From NCBI RefSeq assembly GCF_964355755.1, contig NC_092677.1, positions 26,444,101 to 26,508,100 on the forward strand: a DNA stretch of 64,000 nucleotides, in the 5' to 3' direction. The position numbers and the translations under genes are program-made. This document shows positions 24,013 through 35,011 of this stretch, in pieces. The notes beneath the pieces are model-generated. The model saw nothing but the letters and a program-made list of their open reading frames with translations. It searched no databases and was not told where the DNA came from. Origin of the DNA: Antedon mediterranea. Taxonomy: Eukaryota > Echinodermata > Crinoidea > Comatulida > Antedonidae. Every line of letters starts with the position of its first letter. Within the stretch, counting starts at the first letter, position 1.

Positions 24013-25385
24013 TTTATTTTTGTATTATAGAATGTGTAATTAGAATTAACCATGAATACAAATATATGATTTATGTACCAAAAGAATAGGACATATGCCT
24101 ATATAATAATAAATTGGAGAGGCATAGAAATCTTTCTCTCTCTTTCTCAATGTTTTAAACGTGCTTTTAGTTATTTTTTTCTTAGTTAATTTTTATAATA
24201 ATTTACAAACTGAGCTCCGGGAATGCAAAATTGAAAATACATTTAAACTTAAATTGAAAAGATAGGCCTATTAAACTTTTAGCCTTCGATATATTTGTTT
24301 TAAACGATGATTGTTATTGTCAATTGTTGCAATGTATTTAATTATTAAACTAGTTTTAACATGAAGCGAGATAAGTAGAAATAAGTGGAAACTTAATGGA
24401 ATACCTGAAGTGAAAAGTCATCATTAACTCATATATGGGAGATATTAAATATATAAACAGATAAGAATGAGATAGTGCTTGTGATATTATAGTCATATTG
24501 TACAATATTTTTACTGCTAAAAAGTTAGAAACAAAAGGGTGCTTTCACATAGGGCGTATGATTACAAATGAATAAATATTGAATTAATAAATTATGAAAT
24601 CAAACAGGAGCTGTTGTGTCGTTCAATTATCTGGAACTTTGAATTTGAATCAACGAATCCTATGACGTGATTTGCATCAGGTGATTTACCCGCCACCACA
24701 TGGAATGACGTATCATCTTTACCACAGAGAGAAAGTTTAGTGTTTTCCCAACAAATGTTATTTCGTTTCTCCAGTGCAGTTATACACGCCTGAATGAGTC
24801 GTCTGAGGGCGGCTTATTCAGTTGTTTGACTGACGCCCTCATTACCGAGTAACCAAAGCATGATTCGACCCAAAGTACGTTTATTAATTGCATCAACTTC
24901 AAACTACAGAAAGAAAAAAAGGTTTGTAATATTCGATATGTAAATGTCATGATTATAACAGAATTGTTTAGAATTCAGAATTAAAATAATCAGTTTAAAA
25001 ATAATTATAGACTATTTCAACCAATATTGTCATGTGAAACGCCGCGTTTATCAAATGTTTAACTTACAACAATCTCCCCTTGTAGTTTAGCATTCAAAAC
25101 TGCAGCAATAGTTGTTTTAATCGTACCGCATTTTATCTTGATTCTTTCTTCATACTCTCCATATAATCTCAACTGTGCAGTACGCATTGCTTCTGGTCTT
25201 ACATTCTTGCTGAACTTTGACAAACTTTCCAGAAGTTCTTTCCAAGTTAAAAATCCAGACGCTGATAATTTGTTCAATAGTGACGATATACCTCGTTCGC
25301 AAGCTGGATCAGAGAGTCTATTTACTTCCACAGTTACCTGTTGAATGAATAGTAGGCTACATCAAAGCATGAATATATCATGTAC

Positions 25386-25475
25386 AGGTAGGCCTATAAC
25401 CCGGTAATATCGTAGGCCTAACCCGGTAATATCGTAGGCCTAACCCGGTAATACCGTAGGCCTAACTCGGTACTC
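25386..25475. repeat. Minisatellite with unit CGTAGGCCTAACCCGGTAATAT
   Basis: Three to four copies of a ~22-bp unit built around TAGGCCTA, in intron 2 of the disabled copy just upstream (minus strand) of exon 3. The corresponding place in the paralogue at about 37600 has only one degenerate unit. Confidence 0.75.
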
Positions 25476-26020
25476 AATTCCAAATTAAAACAATGGGAAC
25501 GTAGGCCACGACGGGTCCTTCGAAGGCACTCCAATATCCCATGGATGATTTGACTAATTTAAGTAATTTTTATTATTATACCTTAGGCCTATAATCATTT
25601 TTCCACTGACCAAGGTATAACCAATGCAGGACCTCTAGTTGGTCAAGAGAAAGGGAGATCGCACAGGCGTACAAATAACTTATTTGTATCGAATTAACTA
25701 CAGCAAAAATAATATATATACGTATAGTAGAGTGAGCCACATTAACTAGTTTAAATCAAACATGACATAAAATATGACTTTCCATTTAATTAACCATTCT
25801 TGAGTAGTCCCATAGTGGCAATTGAGATATGCTTAACAGAGAATGCGAGTATCTAGACCTACTAGTGACGTAACGAGAAGTCACGCATGAGTACCCAGTG
25901 CGTTTATCCTTGCTCGATAATTACACGCAGTGTTTTATGCGCGCCGTCTCTTGCGTTACAAAAATTGAACTCGAATAAAAAGGAAGACGTCATCACAAAA
26001 TGAATTCCACCTCAAAATCT

Positions 26021-26144
26021 AAAGCTCTGTCTACACTATCAAACTAGTTTGACAACAAAAGTGTGATGTGCCCAAATATGGTAGTGATATGCCCAAACAT
26101 GGTAGTGATATGCCCAAACATGGTAGTGATATGACATCATCATG
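26021..26144. mobile_element. Palindromic MITE, left half, split by a LINE
   Basis: Starts AAGCTCTGTCTACACTATCA and carries three tandem ATGGTAGTGATATGCCCAAA units. The right half (ATGGGCACATAATGTTTGAT ... TAGAC) is found at 30481-30518 beyond the LINE. The full-length relative in the same intron of the sister gene is at 38224-38386. Confidence 0.8.
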
Positions 26145-26313
26145 GATAATAATGAGGGCGCTATGTAAATGAAGACGTATAGTTACTGAGCTCCGTCAAA
26201 GCTAAATCTTATCGAACTCCCAAAAGTAAGTTAAAGGATGAAATAAACTGAACGTAAGTTTTAAACAGCTTCTACAATCAAATAAAAGTAAAATAAGAAG
26301 TCGATTGTAAAAA

Positions 26314-27124
26314 ATGAGTGCTACTAGAGCGAAATCTAAACAAATATCTGAAACTACTGAGGCAACGCCTATGCCACGTCAGCTTAAAGTTCCCGCGACT
26401 ACCGACTTGAAGACTGACATCTTCTGAAATTAAGGCCCTGCGGAAAGATCTAAAAGAGATGTTTGTTGATATTAATAAAAAAAATCGAAGATGGAATATC
26501 GTCGATCAAATCCAATCAACAAGTACTAATTGAAAGAATAACAAAAGTGGAAGAAACACAACGTATTATGGACCAGTCATTGGAATATTACACAACATCC
26601 ACTACGGAAACTCAAGCGAGTGGAAGTAGATTAAATACACGTATTGACAACATTGAAACAGAACTGAAGGAGAAAAATAAGCAAATTAGTAACCTAGAAG
26701 GGGATATTCATAGAATGGAAAGATATTCAAGAGGATTTAATTTACGATTTGGAGGAATAAATGAAGAAGACAACGAAAATACACTAGATAAATTAAATAC
26801 ACTTATAAGCGATAAACTACACTTGAAGGATATTAACATTGAAAACGCCCATAGAACCGGTAAGCAGACCAGAGGAGACCAAAAACCTAGGCAAATAATT
26901 GCTAAATTTATCTATAGGCCAGAACGAAACGAGGTTCTTAAGAAGGTAAATTCACTGAAAAATATAGATTTTTATGCAATGGAGGACCTTACAGCAGCAG
27001 ATGCCAAGAAGAAACGTGAGTACCGAGACATAATGTTGAAAGCATACAATGAAGGAAGACATCCTGTATTTAGAAATGGATCATTATATATAGATGGGAG
27101 ACTATACCGTGAACCTACAAAGTG
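26314..27124 (+). pseudogene. LINE ORF1 protein (frameshifted)
   Basis: Starts MSATRAKSKQISETTEATPM. A frameshift near 26420 and an A-run slip near 26480 break the frame; from 26463 it is open to the stop at 27122-27124. A coiled coil (RITKVEETQRIMDQSLEY and following) precedes an RRM-like region with ERYSRGFNLRFGGI and later RQIIAKFIYRPER. This is the L1-ORF1p-like nucleic-acid-binding protein found in many invertebrate LINEs, which would coat element RNA if intact. Confidence 0.75.
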
Positions 27125-27463
27125 ACCAGACCACACTCTGTTAGTAAGAAACACACTTATTTAACATGAGATGGTATTTATGTAATTTGGACAAAATACT
27201 ATCCATGTCTTGTTATTATACACAGCCCCACATTGCTGCTGTGAACTGTTGCATACAGTGCATTCATATAAGTTGGGGTTGTTTATAAAATTGTATATTT
27301 TGTATTACTACATTCATTAATAAGGGGTCACGGTAAAATAAAATACTTTATGACGGGTAGCTAATGTACAGATATAGCAAATAAGGTTATATTTATTATC
27401 AAATATTTCTTTTGTCATTAGGCCCTATAATTAACTGATATTTATTTATATTAACGAAATTAT

Positions 27464-29023
27464 ATGTTTTCAATTCTAAATATTGATAATTTTAATTACG
27501 AAGACGAAAATACAACCGCATTTAACTATAAGGAAAACTATTACTTTAGTATTGATACATTTAAATCCACGTTCAGTCAAACGTCAACTAATAGTTTTTC
27601 TATGTTTGCATTAAATTGTAGAAGTATTGTTAACAAATTTGAAGAATTTAAAAATTATGTATCCTCTCTCGATTTTGAATTTAATGTAATAGGACTTACT
27701 GAAACTTGGCTTTCAAGCAAACATCACCTTGGTTTATATACACTTCCAAACTATACACCTATCTTTAAAAACAGAGAAACCCAGACAGGGGGATGTGTAG
27801 CATTGTACATACACTCAAATATATCATATCAAATAAGAAATGACTTGTCTGCTATGATAAACGAGAGAGAGTGCATTATAATTGAATTAAAAAATAATGA
27901 TAAATCAATTATATGTGGAATAATCTACAGGCCCCCTAAAGCCCATATTCCAACATTTAATAATCAACTTAGTGAATTAGTGCACATGATAAACAATGAA
28001 AATAAAAAGGCATACCTAATGGGTGACTTTAACCTAGATCTACAAAAATATAACTGTGACAATAATGTTCAAACTCACGTAGACAACATGCTAACAGAAT
28101 CTTTCATTCCACTAGTCAATAAACCCAATCGAATCATAAAAGATACCGCAACAGTAATTGACAATATTTATACAAATTATCAGGAATTCCAAAATATTAA
28201 CACAGGGATATTAGTTAACGACATATCTGACCACTTTGCAGTTTTCTGCATGGATGATTCAGAAAATTATTCATTACCACGATCAGAAAAATTTATAATA
28301 AAAAGAAGCTATACTGATCAACAAAAACGGCAATTTAGACTTGAATTACAGGGCTATGATTGGCAATATGTAACTAACATTGAATATGAAAATGAATCAT
28401 ATAAACGTTTCTCAGATTCTTTAAAAACAATGATAGATAAGCATTTCCCACTAAAAAGAGTTAGGTTAAAAGTAGATACAATTAAATCCCCGTGGATAAC
28501 ATATGGAATTCAAAAATCTCTTTGTACCAAAAATAAATTATACATCAAATATAAACAGAAACCAACAGATATAAATAAATCTAAATATAAGAAATACAAA
28601 AATAAGTTAACATCAATAATAAGAGAAAGAAAAACTACTTATTACAAAAATGAATTTGAAAAGCACAAGAGTAATATAAAGAAAACATGGGGTGTCATAA
28701 ACTCATTATTAGGTAGGAAGAAACATCAAGACATGCCTCACAAAATGAAAATCAACTCCCATCAACTTAATGACCCAACATCCATAGCCAATGCGTTTAA
28801 CACATACTTTATAAATATAGGTGACCAAATGACAGGTGATGATAACCGTAATAGTAACACCGAATATAAAATACAACATGACATTTTGAATTCAATGTTT
28901 TTTAGAGCTGTATCCGAGTTCGATATCATTAAATACATTAATGACTTAAATGTAAATAAGTCAAGTGGTTGTGATGACATTGGTACCTTTTATATAAAAA
29001 ATAACTCGGATATACTGGCTATA
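27464..29023 (+). CDS. LINE ORF2, endonuclease part
   Basis: 520 codons. APE-type endonuclease motifs in order: ALNCRSIVNKFEEF, GLTETWL, GIIYRPP, GDFNLDL and SDHFAVFC. These supply the Asn, Glu, Asp and His residues expected of the target-nicking nuclease. A linker follows that contains KKTWGVINSLLGRK and SSGCDDIGTFYIKNNSDIL. The frame stops at 29023 because a ~160-bp insertion separates it from the reverse transcriptase. Confidence 0.8.
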
Positions 29024-29183
29024 TAAATATAGTTTATTTTATATCATTGTTGTTACTTTGGGAGTACGGAACCTGAACTCTTGTTATAGTGATTAGGTTC
29101 ACTTTTAGGTTCCTGCCTACTCCCTTAGTTTCTGTGTTTTGTTTGTTTGTAACTGGTTTTTGGCAATAAATAATAATAATAAT
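29023..29183. mobile_element. ~160-bp insertion inside LINE ORF2
   Basis: Protein homology stops at NNSDILAI and resumes at KPLSHIINVSLQSG, so the DNA between is foreign. It contains an inverted pair (GGGAGTACGGAACCTGAAC and GTTC-TTAGGTTCCTGCC-TACTCCC) and ends GGCAATAAATAATAATAATA. The hairpin and the TAA-repeat tail suggest a SINE-like retroposon in plus orientation. Confidence 0.55.
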
Positions 29184-30216
29184 AAACCGTTATCTCATAT
29201 AATCAATGTATCCCTTCAATCGGGTGTATTTCCTTGTCAACTAAAAATTGCTAAAACAATTCCTGTGTATAAAAAAGGAGCAAGGGAGAACATAGAAAAT
29301 TATAGACCGATATCGATATTACCATGTATATCTAAGGTATTTGAAAGGGTCGTATATGACCAAACAATCGCTTTTTTGTGTAAATATGAAATGTTACATG
29401 AATCTCAATATGGATTCAGGGCAGGTCATTCAACTAACCACGCCCTCCTACAAGTCCTTGATAAAATAACAACAGCCGTTGACAACAAGCAGTTTATGAT
29501 TGGCGTATTTTTGGATTTATCCAAGGCGTCCGATTCGATAGATCATGAATTATTGCTCACAAAATTGCCCCATTATGGAATAAGAGGCGTGGTTCTTGAT
29601 TGGTACCGTAGCTACCTTAGAGAAAGACAACAATTCGTACAAATTGGGAAGTGTCAGTCTGTAACCAAAATAATAAAACAAGGCGTTCCACAAGGGTCAA
29701 TCCTTGGACCCCTGCTGTTTTTGATATTCATAAATGACATGTTTTCTGTAAGTAACGTCGTTGATTTAATAATGTTTGCAGATGATACGAATATGTTTTT
29801 ACAACACAATGATATCGTCACTGCCTTTACAATAATGACAAATGAACTAAATAAAATTGAGAAATGGTGTAAAACTAATAGATTAAATATTAATACAACC
29901 AAGACTACGTATATGTTATTTAGTGGAAAGAATACCAACATTGACACATCCCAATTTGTACTTTCAATAAATAGAGTTTCAATAGATAGAGTACCATATA
30001 CTAAATTTCTCGGTGTCATCATTGATGAGAAACTGAACTTTAGACACCATACAAATGCAGTTTCTTGTATGGAATCAACTTATAAGAAATATAAGAGAGA
30101 GTGAAAATATATCAATATTTAAAAAACTATTACTAAATAAATGCATTAATAGTTATAAAGAAACAATATATCTTTGCGAAAACAACATTTGTAAAATATG
30201 TCTAACATTAACTTAA
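29184..30216 (+). pseudogene. LINE ORF2, reverse transcriptase part
   Basis: Reverse transcriptase motifs in order: IPVYKKG, RPISILP, QYGFRAGHST, LDLSKASDSIDH (a first catalytic Asp region, with Ser where Phe is usual in SKAFD), GVPQGSILGPLLFLIFINDM and FADDT. The frame follows the usual family up to the FRHHTNAVS region, then jumps near 30068 to VWNQLIRNIRESENISIFKK in another frame. About 130-150 codons of the thumb/C-terminal region are therefore deleted. The true C-terminal stop is at 30214-30216. Confidence 0.8.
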
Positions 30217-30480
30217 TTAATTACATTTTCGTATATATTCTGAGACTGTGAGGTATACATATATATTATATTATAGTACGTTGTATTTTCGTTCATTTAT
30301 TTACTACATGAAAACATTTTTGTAATATATTTGTAAATTTATATTTTAAGTTAGGGTGCCACAGATTAAAAGCTTTGCTTGCTTGTGGTTACCCTGTTTT
30401 TCACACTTTATTGTACTTAATTTTTTATTTATATTTTTATGAATGTTGTGTGAAAAATAAAAGAATCAATCAATCAATCA

Positions 30481-30518
30481 ATATGGGCACATAATGTTTG
30501 ATAGTATAGACAAGGGTT
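30481..30518. mobile_element. Palindromic MITE, right half
   Basis: Right end of the element split by the LINE (see 26021-26144). It has ATGGGCACATAATGTTTGAT followed by AGTATAGAC; the middle part (ATCACATTTTTTGTC in full copies) is missing. Confidence 0.7.
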
Positions 30519-30922
30519 AAGCTTAACTTACGGTTGTTTCAACGCCTCCGTCTTTTGTCTCTCTTAGCTTCAGTTTACATTCGTTAGATACAGCTTTGAT
30601 CACAAACAGCTGGGTGGGGAGGGTAACATTATAGGCCTATAATCATGGAAACGAGAATTGTAACGAAAATATTTTTCAAACTGTATGGCATCTCTACATA
30701 TAGAGAAAAATATACAGAAAATTCTGGTCTAGAAAAGTTGGATGGCAATTTGTCCCCTTTCGGGTGGTGATATCCCCCCTCCTGCCACCGGACTAATAAC
30801 CCATCTAAAATATATCGCACGTGATTTAGGCCTAGATTAATTTCCTTATTTTTGAGAGAAGTTGCAAGGCGCTGAATTCTGTTTCCAAACAGTACAGTTT
30901 TGTTCCTCCCACTGATGCCAGT

Positions 30923-31146
30923 GGCAGTCTTCTCTAGCATCCAAATATATGCTGGGTTCGACTGTTTTTAACCCCTCCTCCCACCCGGCCCCAGAGAGCA
31001 GAGTGGTTTCAGTCACTGTCAGTCGCATCCAAGAGGCAGTCTTCTCTAGCGTCCAAATATATACTGGGTCCGACTGTTTTTAACCCCCCTCCCACCCGGC
31101 CCCAGAGAGCAGAGTGCAGGTTTCAGTCACATGGTTTTAAAATACT
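30923..31146. repeat. 112-bp tandem duplication
   Basis: Two adjacent copies beginning GGCAGTCTTCTCTAGC (30923 and 31035), each with CCAAATATATRCTGGGT and CACCCGGCCCCAGAGAGCAG. It occupies the place where exons 1-2 of the disabled CaaX copy would be expected. The open frames over it are repeat artefacts. Confidence 0.75.
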
Positions 31147-31164
31147 ATCCTGCCCTCAACGTTT

Positions 31165-31486
31165 AAATTTAGTTAGACTGTACGCCAATTTGTCCTTACG
31201 CCAATTTTTGTCCTTACGCTAATTTTTGTCCTTTCGGCAATTTAACCATACGGCAATTTGTTCATACGGCAATGTGTGCGTTTGTTGTCCGTACGGCAAT
31301 ATTTGTTTTTCACACGATGAATTATGTCTTTAACGCCATTTGTTTGGCTTACGGGAGCGAAATTGTTCGTACAGCAACGTTTGTCTATTTTGGCCCTAAT
31401 GGCCGCCCATATTTGTTTGGCTTACGGGAGCGGAATTGTTCGTACAGCAAGGTTTGTCTATTTTGGCCTTAATGGCCGCCCATACG
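31165..31486. repeat. Compound minisatellite at a gene breakpoint
   Basis: First, degenerate 18-bp units (TTACGCCAATTTTTGTCC, drifting to ATACGGCAATTTGTTC); then about two copies of a 72-bp unit containing GGCTTACGGGAGCG and TTGGCCYTAATGGCCGCCCA (31346 and 31418). It abuts the truncated plus-strand gene fragment that begins at 31487. Confidence 0.7.
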
Positions 31487-31648
31487 GTAGAGCTAATAAA
31501 TTTGGGATTTATAAACGCGGAGGCGTGTACACATAATAGTACAAGGAGTAGAGGTTGGCGGTTATGGCTGATGGACAACGTATGGAAACCGGCGAAAGAG
31601 TTTTTCTTTAAAAGAGCGATACCCGCTGTGGGTATGAGACACGAATAA
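31487..31648 (+). pseudogene. RGWRLW-family copy D, 3' fragment
   Basis: Encodes ANKFGIYKR, then after a frame break RSRGWRLWLMDNVWKPAKEF and KRAIPAVG before a stop. It aligns with 23825-23970 of the intact gene. The N-terminal half is replaced by the minisatellite at 31165-31486. Sequence downstream (31649-32179) continues to match the flank of the intact gene (24013-24591). Confidence 0.85.
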
Positions 31649-32179
31649 AAAAAAACTTTAAATACTAATATTTGATTTATAATGTACCAAAAGAACAGGA
31701 CATAATATATAGTGAATTCGACAGGCATGGAAATCTTTCTCTGTTTATGTTTTAAAAGTGTTTTTAGTTATATTTTTTCTATTTTTATAATAATTTAAAC
31801 TGAGCTCCGGGAATGCAAAATTGAAAATACATTGAAAAGATATATTTTAAACTTTTAGCCTTCGATATATTTGTTTTAAACGATGATTGTTATTGTTAAT
31901 TGCTGCAATGTATTTAATTATTAAACTAGTTTTAACATGAAGCGAGATAAGAAGAAATAAGTGGAAACTATTCCTCACATAGAATACCAGAGGTGAAAAG
32001 TCATCATTAACTCATATATGGGAGATATTAAGTATATAAACAGATAAGAATGAGATAGTGCTTGTGATATTATAGTCATATTGTACAATATTTTTAATTT
32101 ACTGCTAAAAAGTTAGAAACAAAAAGGTGCTTTCACACAGGGCGTATGATTACAAATGAATAAATATTGAATTAATAAA
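31649..32179. repeat. Duplicated intergenic segment
   Basis: Matches 24013-24591 over its length, including GAGCTCCGGGAATGCAAAATT and CATGAAGCGAGATAAG. It links the 3' end of the plus-strand gene to the 3' end of the minus-strand gene in both places, so the duplicated unit spans the tail-to-tail junction. Confidence 0.85.
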
Positions 32180-33177
32180 TTATGAAATCAAACAGGAGCT
32201 GTTGTGTCGTTCAATTATCTGGAACTCTGAATTTGAATCAACGAATCCTATGACGTGATTTGCATCAGGTGATTTACCCGCCACCACATGGAATGACGTA
32301 TCATCTTTACCGTAGACCGAAAGTTTAGTGTTTTCCCAACAAATATTATTTCGTTTCTCCAGTGCACTTATACACGCCTGAATGAGTCGTCTGAGGGCGG
32401 CTTGTTCAGTTGTTTGACTGACGCCCTCATTACCGAGTAACCAAAGCATGATTCGACCCAAAGTACTTTTATTAATTTCATCAACTTCAAACTGTAATAA
32501 GAAAAGGTTTTAAATATTTGATATGTAGGCCTAAATGTAAATACACGTTTAGAAGAAAAAGAATCATTTAAAAAAAAGACTTAGTATTTAATGTAACATG
32601 CATTGCGCCGCAATGAGTTTATCAAAATAACGTGCGCTTTAAGTGTTAATATTACATAGCCTATGTAAATACGTGAACGTGATTGGTTGAAACTGCATTA
32701 CATGACTACCGCTGCGAGGATCGTAATATAATATATCCTCGAGTACGATGATATTGACTGGGTAATTTTCGCGTAATTATCGTGTCCCTGTCATTTAACA
32801 TATAAAATCCAGCCAATTCTTGAGTACGATGATATTGACTGTGTAATTTTCGTGTGGCATGCAACACTCGCGGTTGGCGGTATATAAACAAAAGTCAACT
32901 ACTGAGACTTGAACTCGCGAAGATTTTTCCACACCATTACAAGACAACGTTTTACAAGCCGCGCTACGCAACTTGCTTTGATGAAATTAATCAACTAATT
33001 TAAAAACTCTGTATAATGTTAACTTACTACAATCTCCCCTTGTTCTTTATCATTTAAAACTGCAGCAATAGTTGTTTTAATCGTCCTGCATTTTATCTTG
33101 ATTCTTTCGTCATACTCTCCATATAATATCAACTGTGCAGTACGCATTGCTTCTGGTCTTACATTATTGCTGAACTT
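32180..33177 (-). pseudogene. CaaX-family copy D, truncated
   Basis: Exon 4 (32491-32180) is fully open with the CLIS end. Exon 3 keeps its donor but only its 3' part (33177-33028, KFSNNVRPEAMRTAQLILYG onward); at 33177/33178 it is joined abruptly to the first exon piece of the plus-strand gene. Exons 1 and 2 are absent. The 3' half (KSPDANHVIGF) matches copy C, while the intron between exons 3 and 4 matches copy F almost base for base, so this is a recombinant. Confidence 0.85.
32680..32960 (-). mobile_element. tRNA-related SINE-like sequence in the copy D intron
   Basis: The minus strand has GCGTAGCGCGGCTTGTAAAA (A-box like) and GCGAGTTCAAGTCTCAGTAG (B-box like) about 50 bp apart, then a body with two ATCGTACTC-ended tandem stretches. 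The same insertion lies at 36930-37230 in copy F, so it predates the duplication. Confidence 0.45.
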
Positions 33178-35011
33178 GGTTGGTGTGCTGTCGCCACGGT
33201 CCAGCGAGATCACCTTGAGAGGTATGAGGCTGTCGTCAAGACCCAGCAGGAGATCAGAACGTAGAGAAATACAAAGACTCCGCCAATGCGTATAAAGAGG
33301 TTTGTAAATATTTGTTCCCAAATAATTAATTTATCTACGGTTATTCTTATTTATCTGAACGCTTTATAAAGACGTGTTCAGATACTTTTTATAAAGCGTT
33401 ATGTTTGTTTATAGTTTTTTTAACATTGTGTATTTTCGTACAAACAATAACATTTACCGTATATCTTTCGTTCTTCAATCTGTCTACCAGACGTCCAAAA
33501 AAGCCATGGAGGTCCTTAAAGAAAACACCAAAGCCGAACGTAAAGAACATGCCAGAAAAACGCGTGAGGCTGAAGCCAACGCAAAGGCAGAACGTGAAGT
33601 AAAAGCCAAGAGACTTAGAGCAGAACGTGAAGAACATGCCAGAAGAATGCATGAGGCTGAAGCCAAAGCCCAGGCCGCACGTGAAGAATATGCCAGACGA
33701 ATACGCGAGGCAGAAGCCGCAGCAGCTGCTGCTGCTGCTGCTGCCCAGGGCAGAACGTGAAGAGCGTGCCAGACAAAAACGCGAGGCCGAAGCCGCAGCT
33801 GCTGCCAGGGCAGAACGTAAAGAGCGTGCCAGACGAAAACGCGAGGCCGAAGCCGCAGCTGCTGCCAGGGCAGAGCGTGAAGCATTTGCCAGAATACGCG
33901 AGGACGCTGCCAGGGAAGCTGCTGCTGCTGCTGCTGCCACGGCAGAACGTGAAGAGCGTGCCAGACAAAAACGCGAGGCCGAAGCCGCAGCTGCTGCCAG
34001 TGCAGAACGTAAAGAGCGTGCCAGACGAGAACGCGAGGCCGAAGCCGCAGCTGCTGCCAGGGCAGAACGTGAAGCATTTGCCAGAATACGCGAGGACGCT
34101 GCCAGGGAAGCTGCTGCTGCTGCTGCTGCCACGGCAGAACGTGAAGAGCGTGCCAGACAAAAACGCGAGGCCGAAGCCGCAGCTGCTGTCAGTGCAGAAC
34201 GTAAAGAGCGTGCGTGCCAGACGAGAACGCGAGGCCGAAGCCGCAGCTGCTGCCAGGGCAGAACGTGAAGCATTTGCCAGAATACGCGAGGCCCGTGCCA
34301 GGGGAGCTGCTGCCAGGGCAGCACATGAAGCTAGAGCTGAAGCCGAACGAAGGGTTTGTACAAAATGTATTTCCCTTAATTATATCTGTCAGAATGTTTA
34401 AATTCCACTTAGTTGAGCAAAAATATATTTTAAGTGTACGTACTCTGAACCCTTATGTAAACTTTTATAACTATTTTATAATTTCTTTTACTAATAATAC
34501 AATTATTGATCATTATAAGTCCAGTGTCATTAAAAACAGTTCGCTATGACTACCATGATTATATTATTGTAGTTTAATTTTAAAATACCTTGTATATTGA
34601 TTGATTTTTCACAATGTCATGAAACTTTAATTTAATAATAATAATTTTTTTTTTATTTTAACACAGAGAAGAGTGTCAAAACACATTAATTGTTATAGAA
34701 AGATTACGATTGGGCACGCTAATGATCTACAGATAGATGATGATTTGAAGGATGCTACAAAGCAACTGATTAGCCAATTACCGGATCATGCTCTTAAAGA
34801 TGCATTAATTGATATAAGGGCAACATCAACCAGCCCAGCAAGCTCACTCTATGCAGGGGGAAAAACTAATAAATTTGTCATTTATAAAAGTGGCGGAGAC
34901 ATTGATTTTGAGACGAGGGCAAAAAGTTGGCGGCTTTGGTTCCACACCGGATTAGTCTGGGTAAGAAATCTCTTCAGAAGTGACGAAAATCAAGAAGCTA
35001 TTTGCTATTAA
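33178..35011 (+). pseudogene. RGWRLW-family copy E fused to a repeated charged helix, frameshifted
   Basis: Three exon segments: 33178-33299 (coiled-coil-like HLERYEAVVKTQQEIR, a frame break, then EKYKDSANAYKE; donor GTTTGT), 33491-34353, and 34667-35011, joined in phase 0. The middle exon starts TSKKAMEVLKENTKAERKEH and is almost wholly Ala, Glu, Arg and Lys, predicting a long single helix or coiled coil. Its frame shifts at an extra C near 33745 and at a 4-base CGTG duplication near 34210. The last exon (RRVSKHINCYRKITIGHAND ...) has LYAGGKTNKFVIYK and RAKSWRLWF, clearly the same domain as the genes at 22825 and 40265, but ends ENQEAICY without the hydrophobic tail. Alternatively, the indels are sequence errors in a repeat and the gene is active. 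Confidence 0.6.
33750..34325 (+). repeat. 192-bp coding tandem repeat (64 residues), three copies
   Basis: GCAGAACGTGAAGAGCGTGC recurs at 33750, 33942 and 34134, exactly 192 bp apart. Each unit encodes AEREERARQKREAEAAAAAR, AERKERARR.., and AEREAFARIREDAAREAAAA. The unit is a multiple of three, so it extends an open helix. The composition also leaves antisense frames open, giving long spurious frames on the minus strand. Confidence 0.85.

Larger units (their letters stand above)
26145..30480 (+). mobile_element. CR1/L2-type non-LTR retrotransposon, inactive
   Basis: About 4.3 kb with a 5' leader, an ORF1, an ORF2 with endonuclease and reverse transcriptase, and a 3' tail of AATC repeats (30461-30480). 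The RNA-binding type ORF1, APE-like endonuclease and tetranucleotide tail are typical of the CR1/L2 group. It is dead: ORF1 has frameshifts, and ORF2 is interrupted by an insertion near 29.1 kb and lacks a segment near 30.07 kb. It inserted inside a MITE in intron 2 of the CaaX pseudogene, in the opposite orientation to that gene. Confidence 0.85.
24592..30608 (-). pseudogene. CaaX-family copy C, disabled
   Basis: Exon 4 (24903-24592) keeps its acceptor and the CLIS end but has a stop codon TAA at 24814-24816 where the paralogues have CAA (Gln). Exon 3 (25337-25068) is fully open. Only the 3' part of exon 2 survives (30608-30532, encoding the LFVIKAVSNECKLKLRETK region) with a normal donor. 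Its 5' part and exon 1 are replaced by unrelated sequence. Intron 2 contains a MITE split by a 4.3-kb LINE. The intron segment 25840-25970 is shared with the intact copy at 36436-39083, showing common descent. Confidence 0.85.

Noticed and set aside
33389-34324. Long minus-strand frames (311, 197 and 181 codons) opposite the charged-helix exon
   Set aside because: The 192-bp GC-rich repeat leaves several frames open on both strands. The antisense proteins are low-complexity, and the sense strand has splice sites and a recognisable downstream domain.
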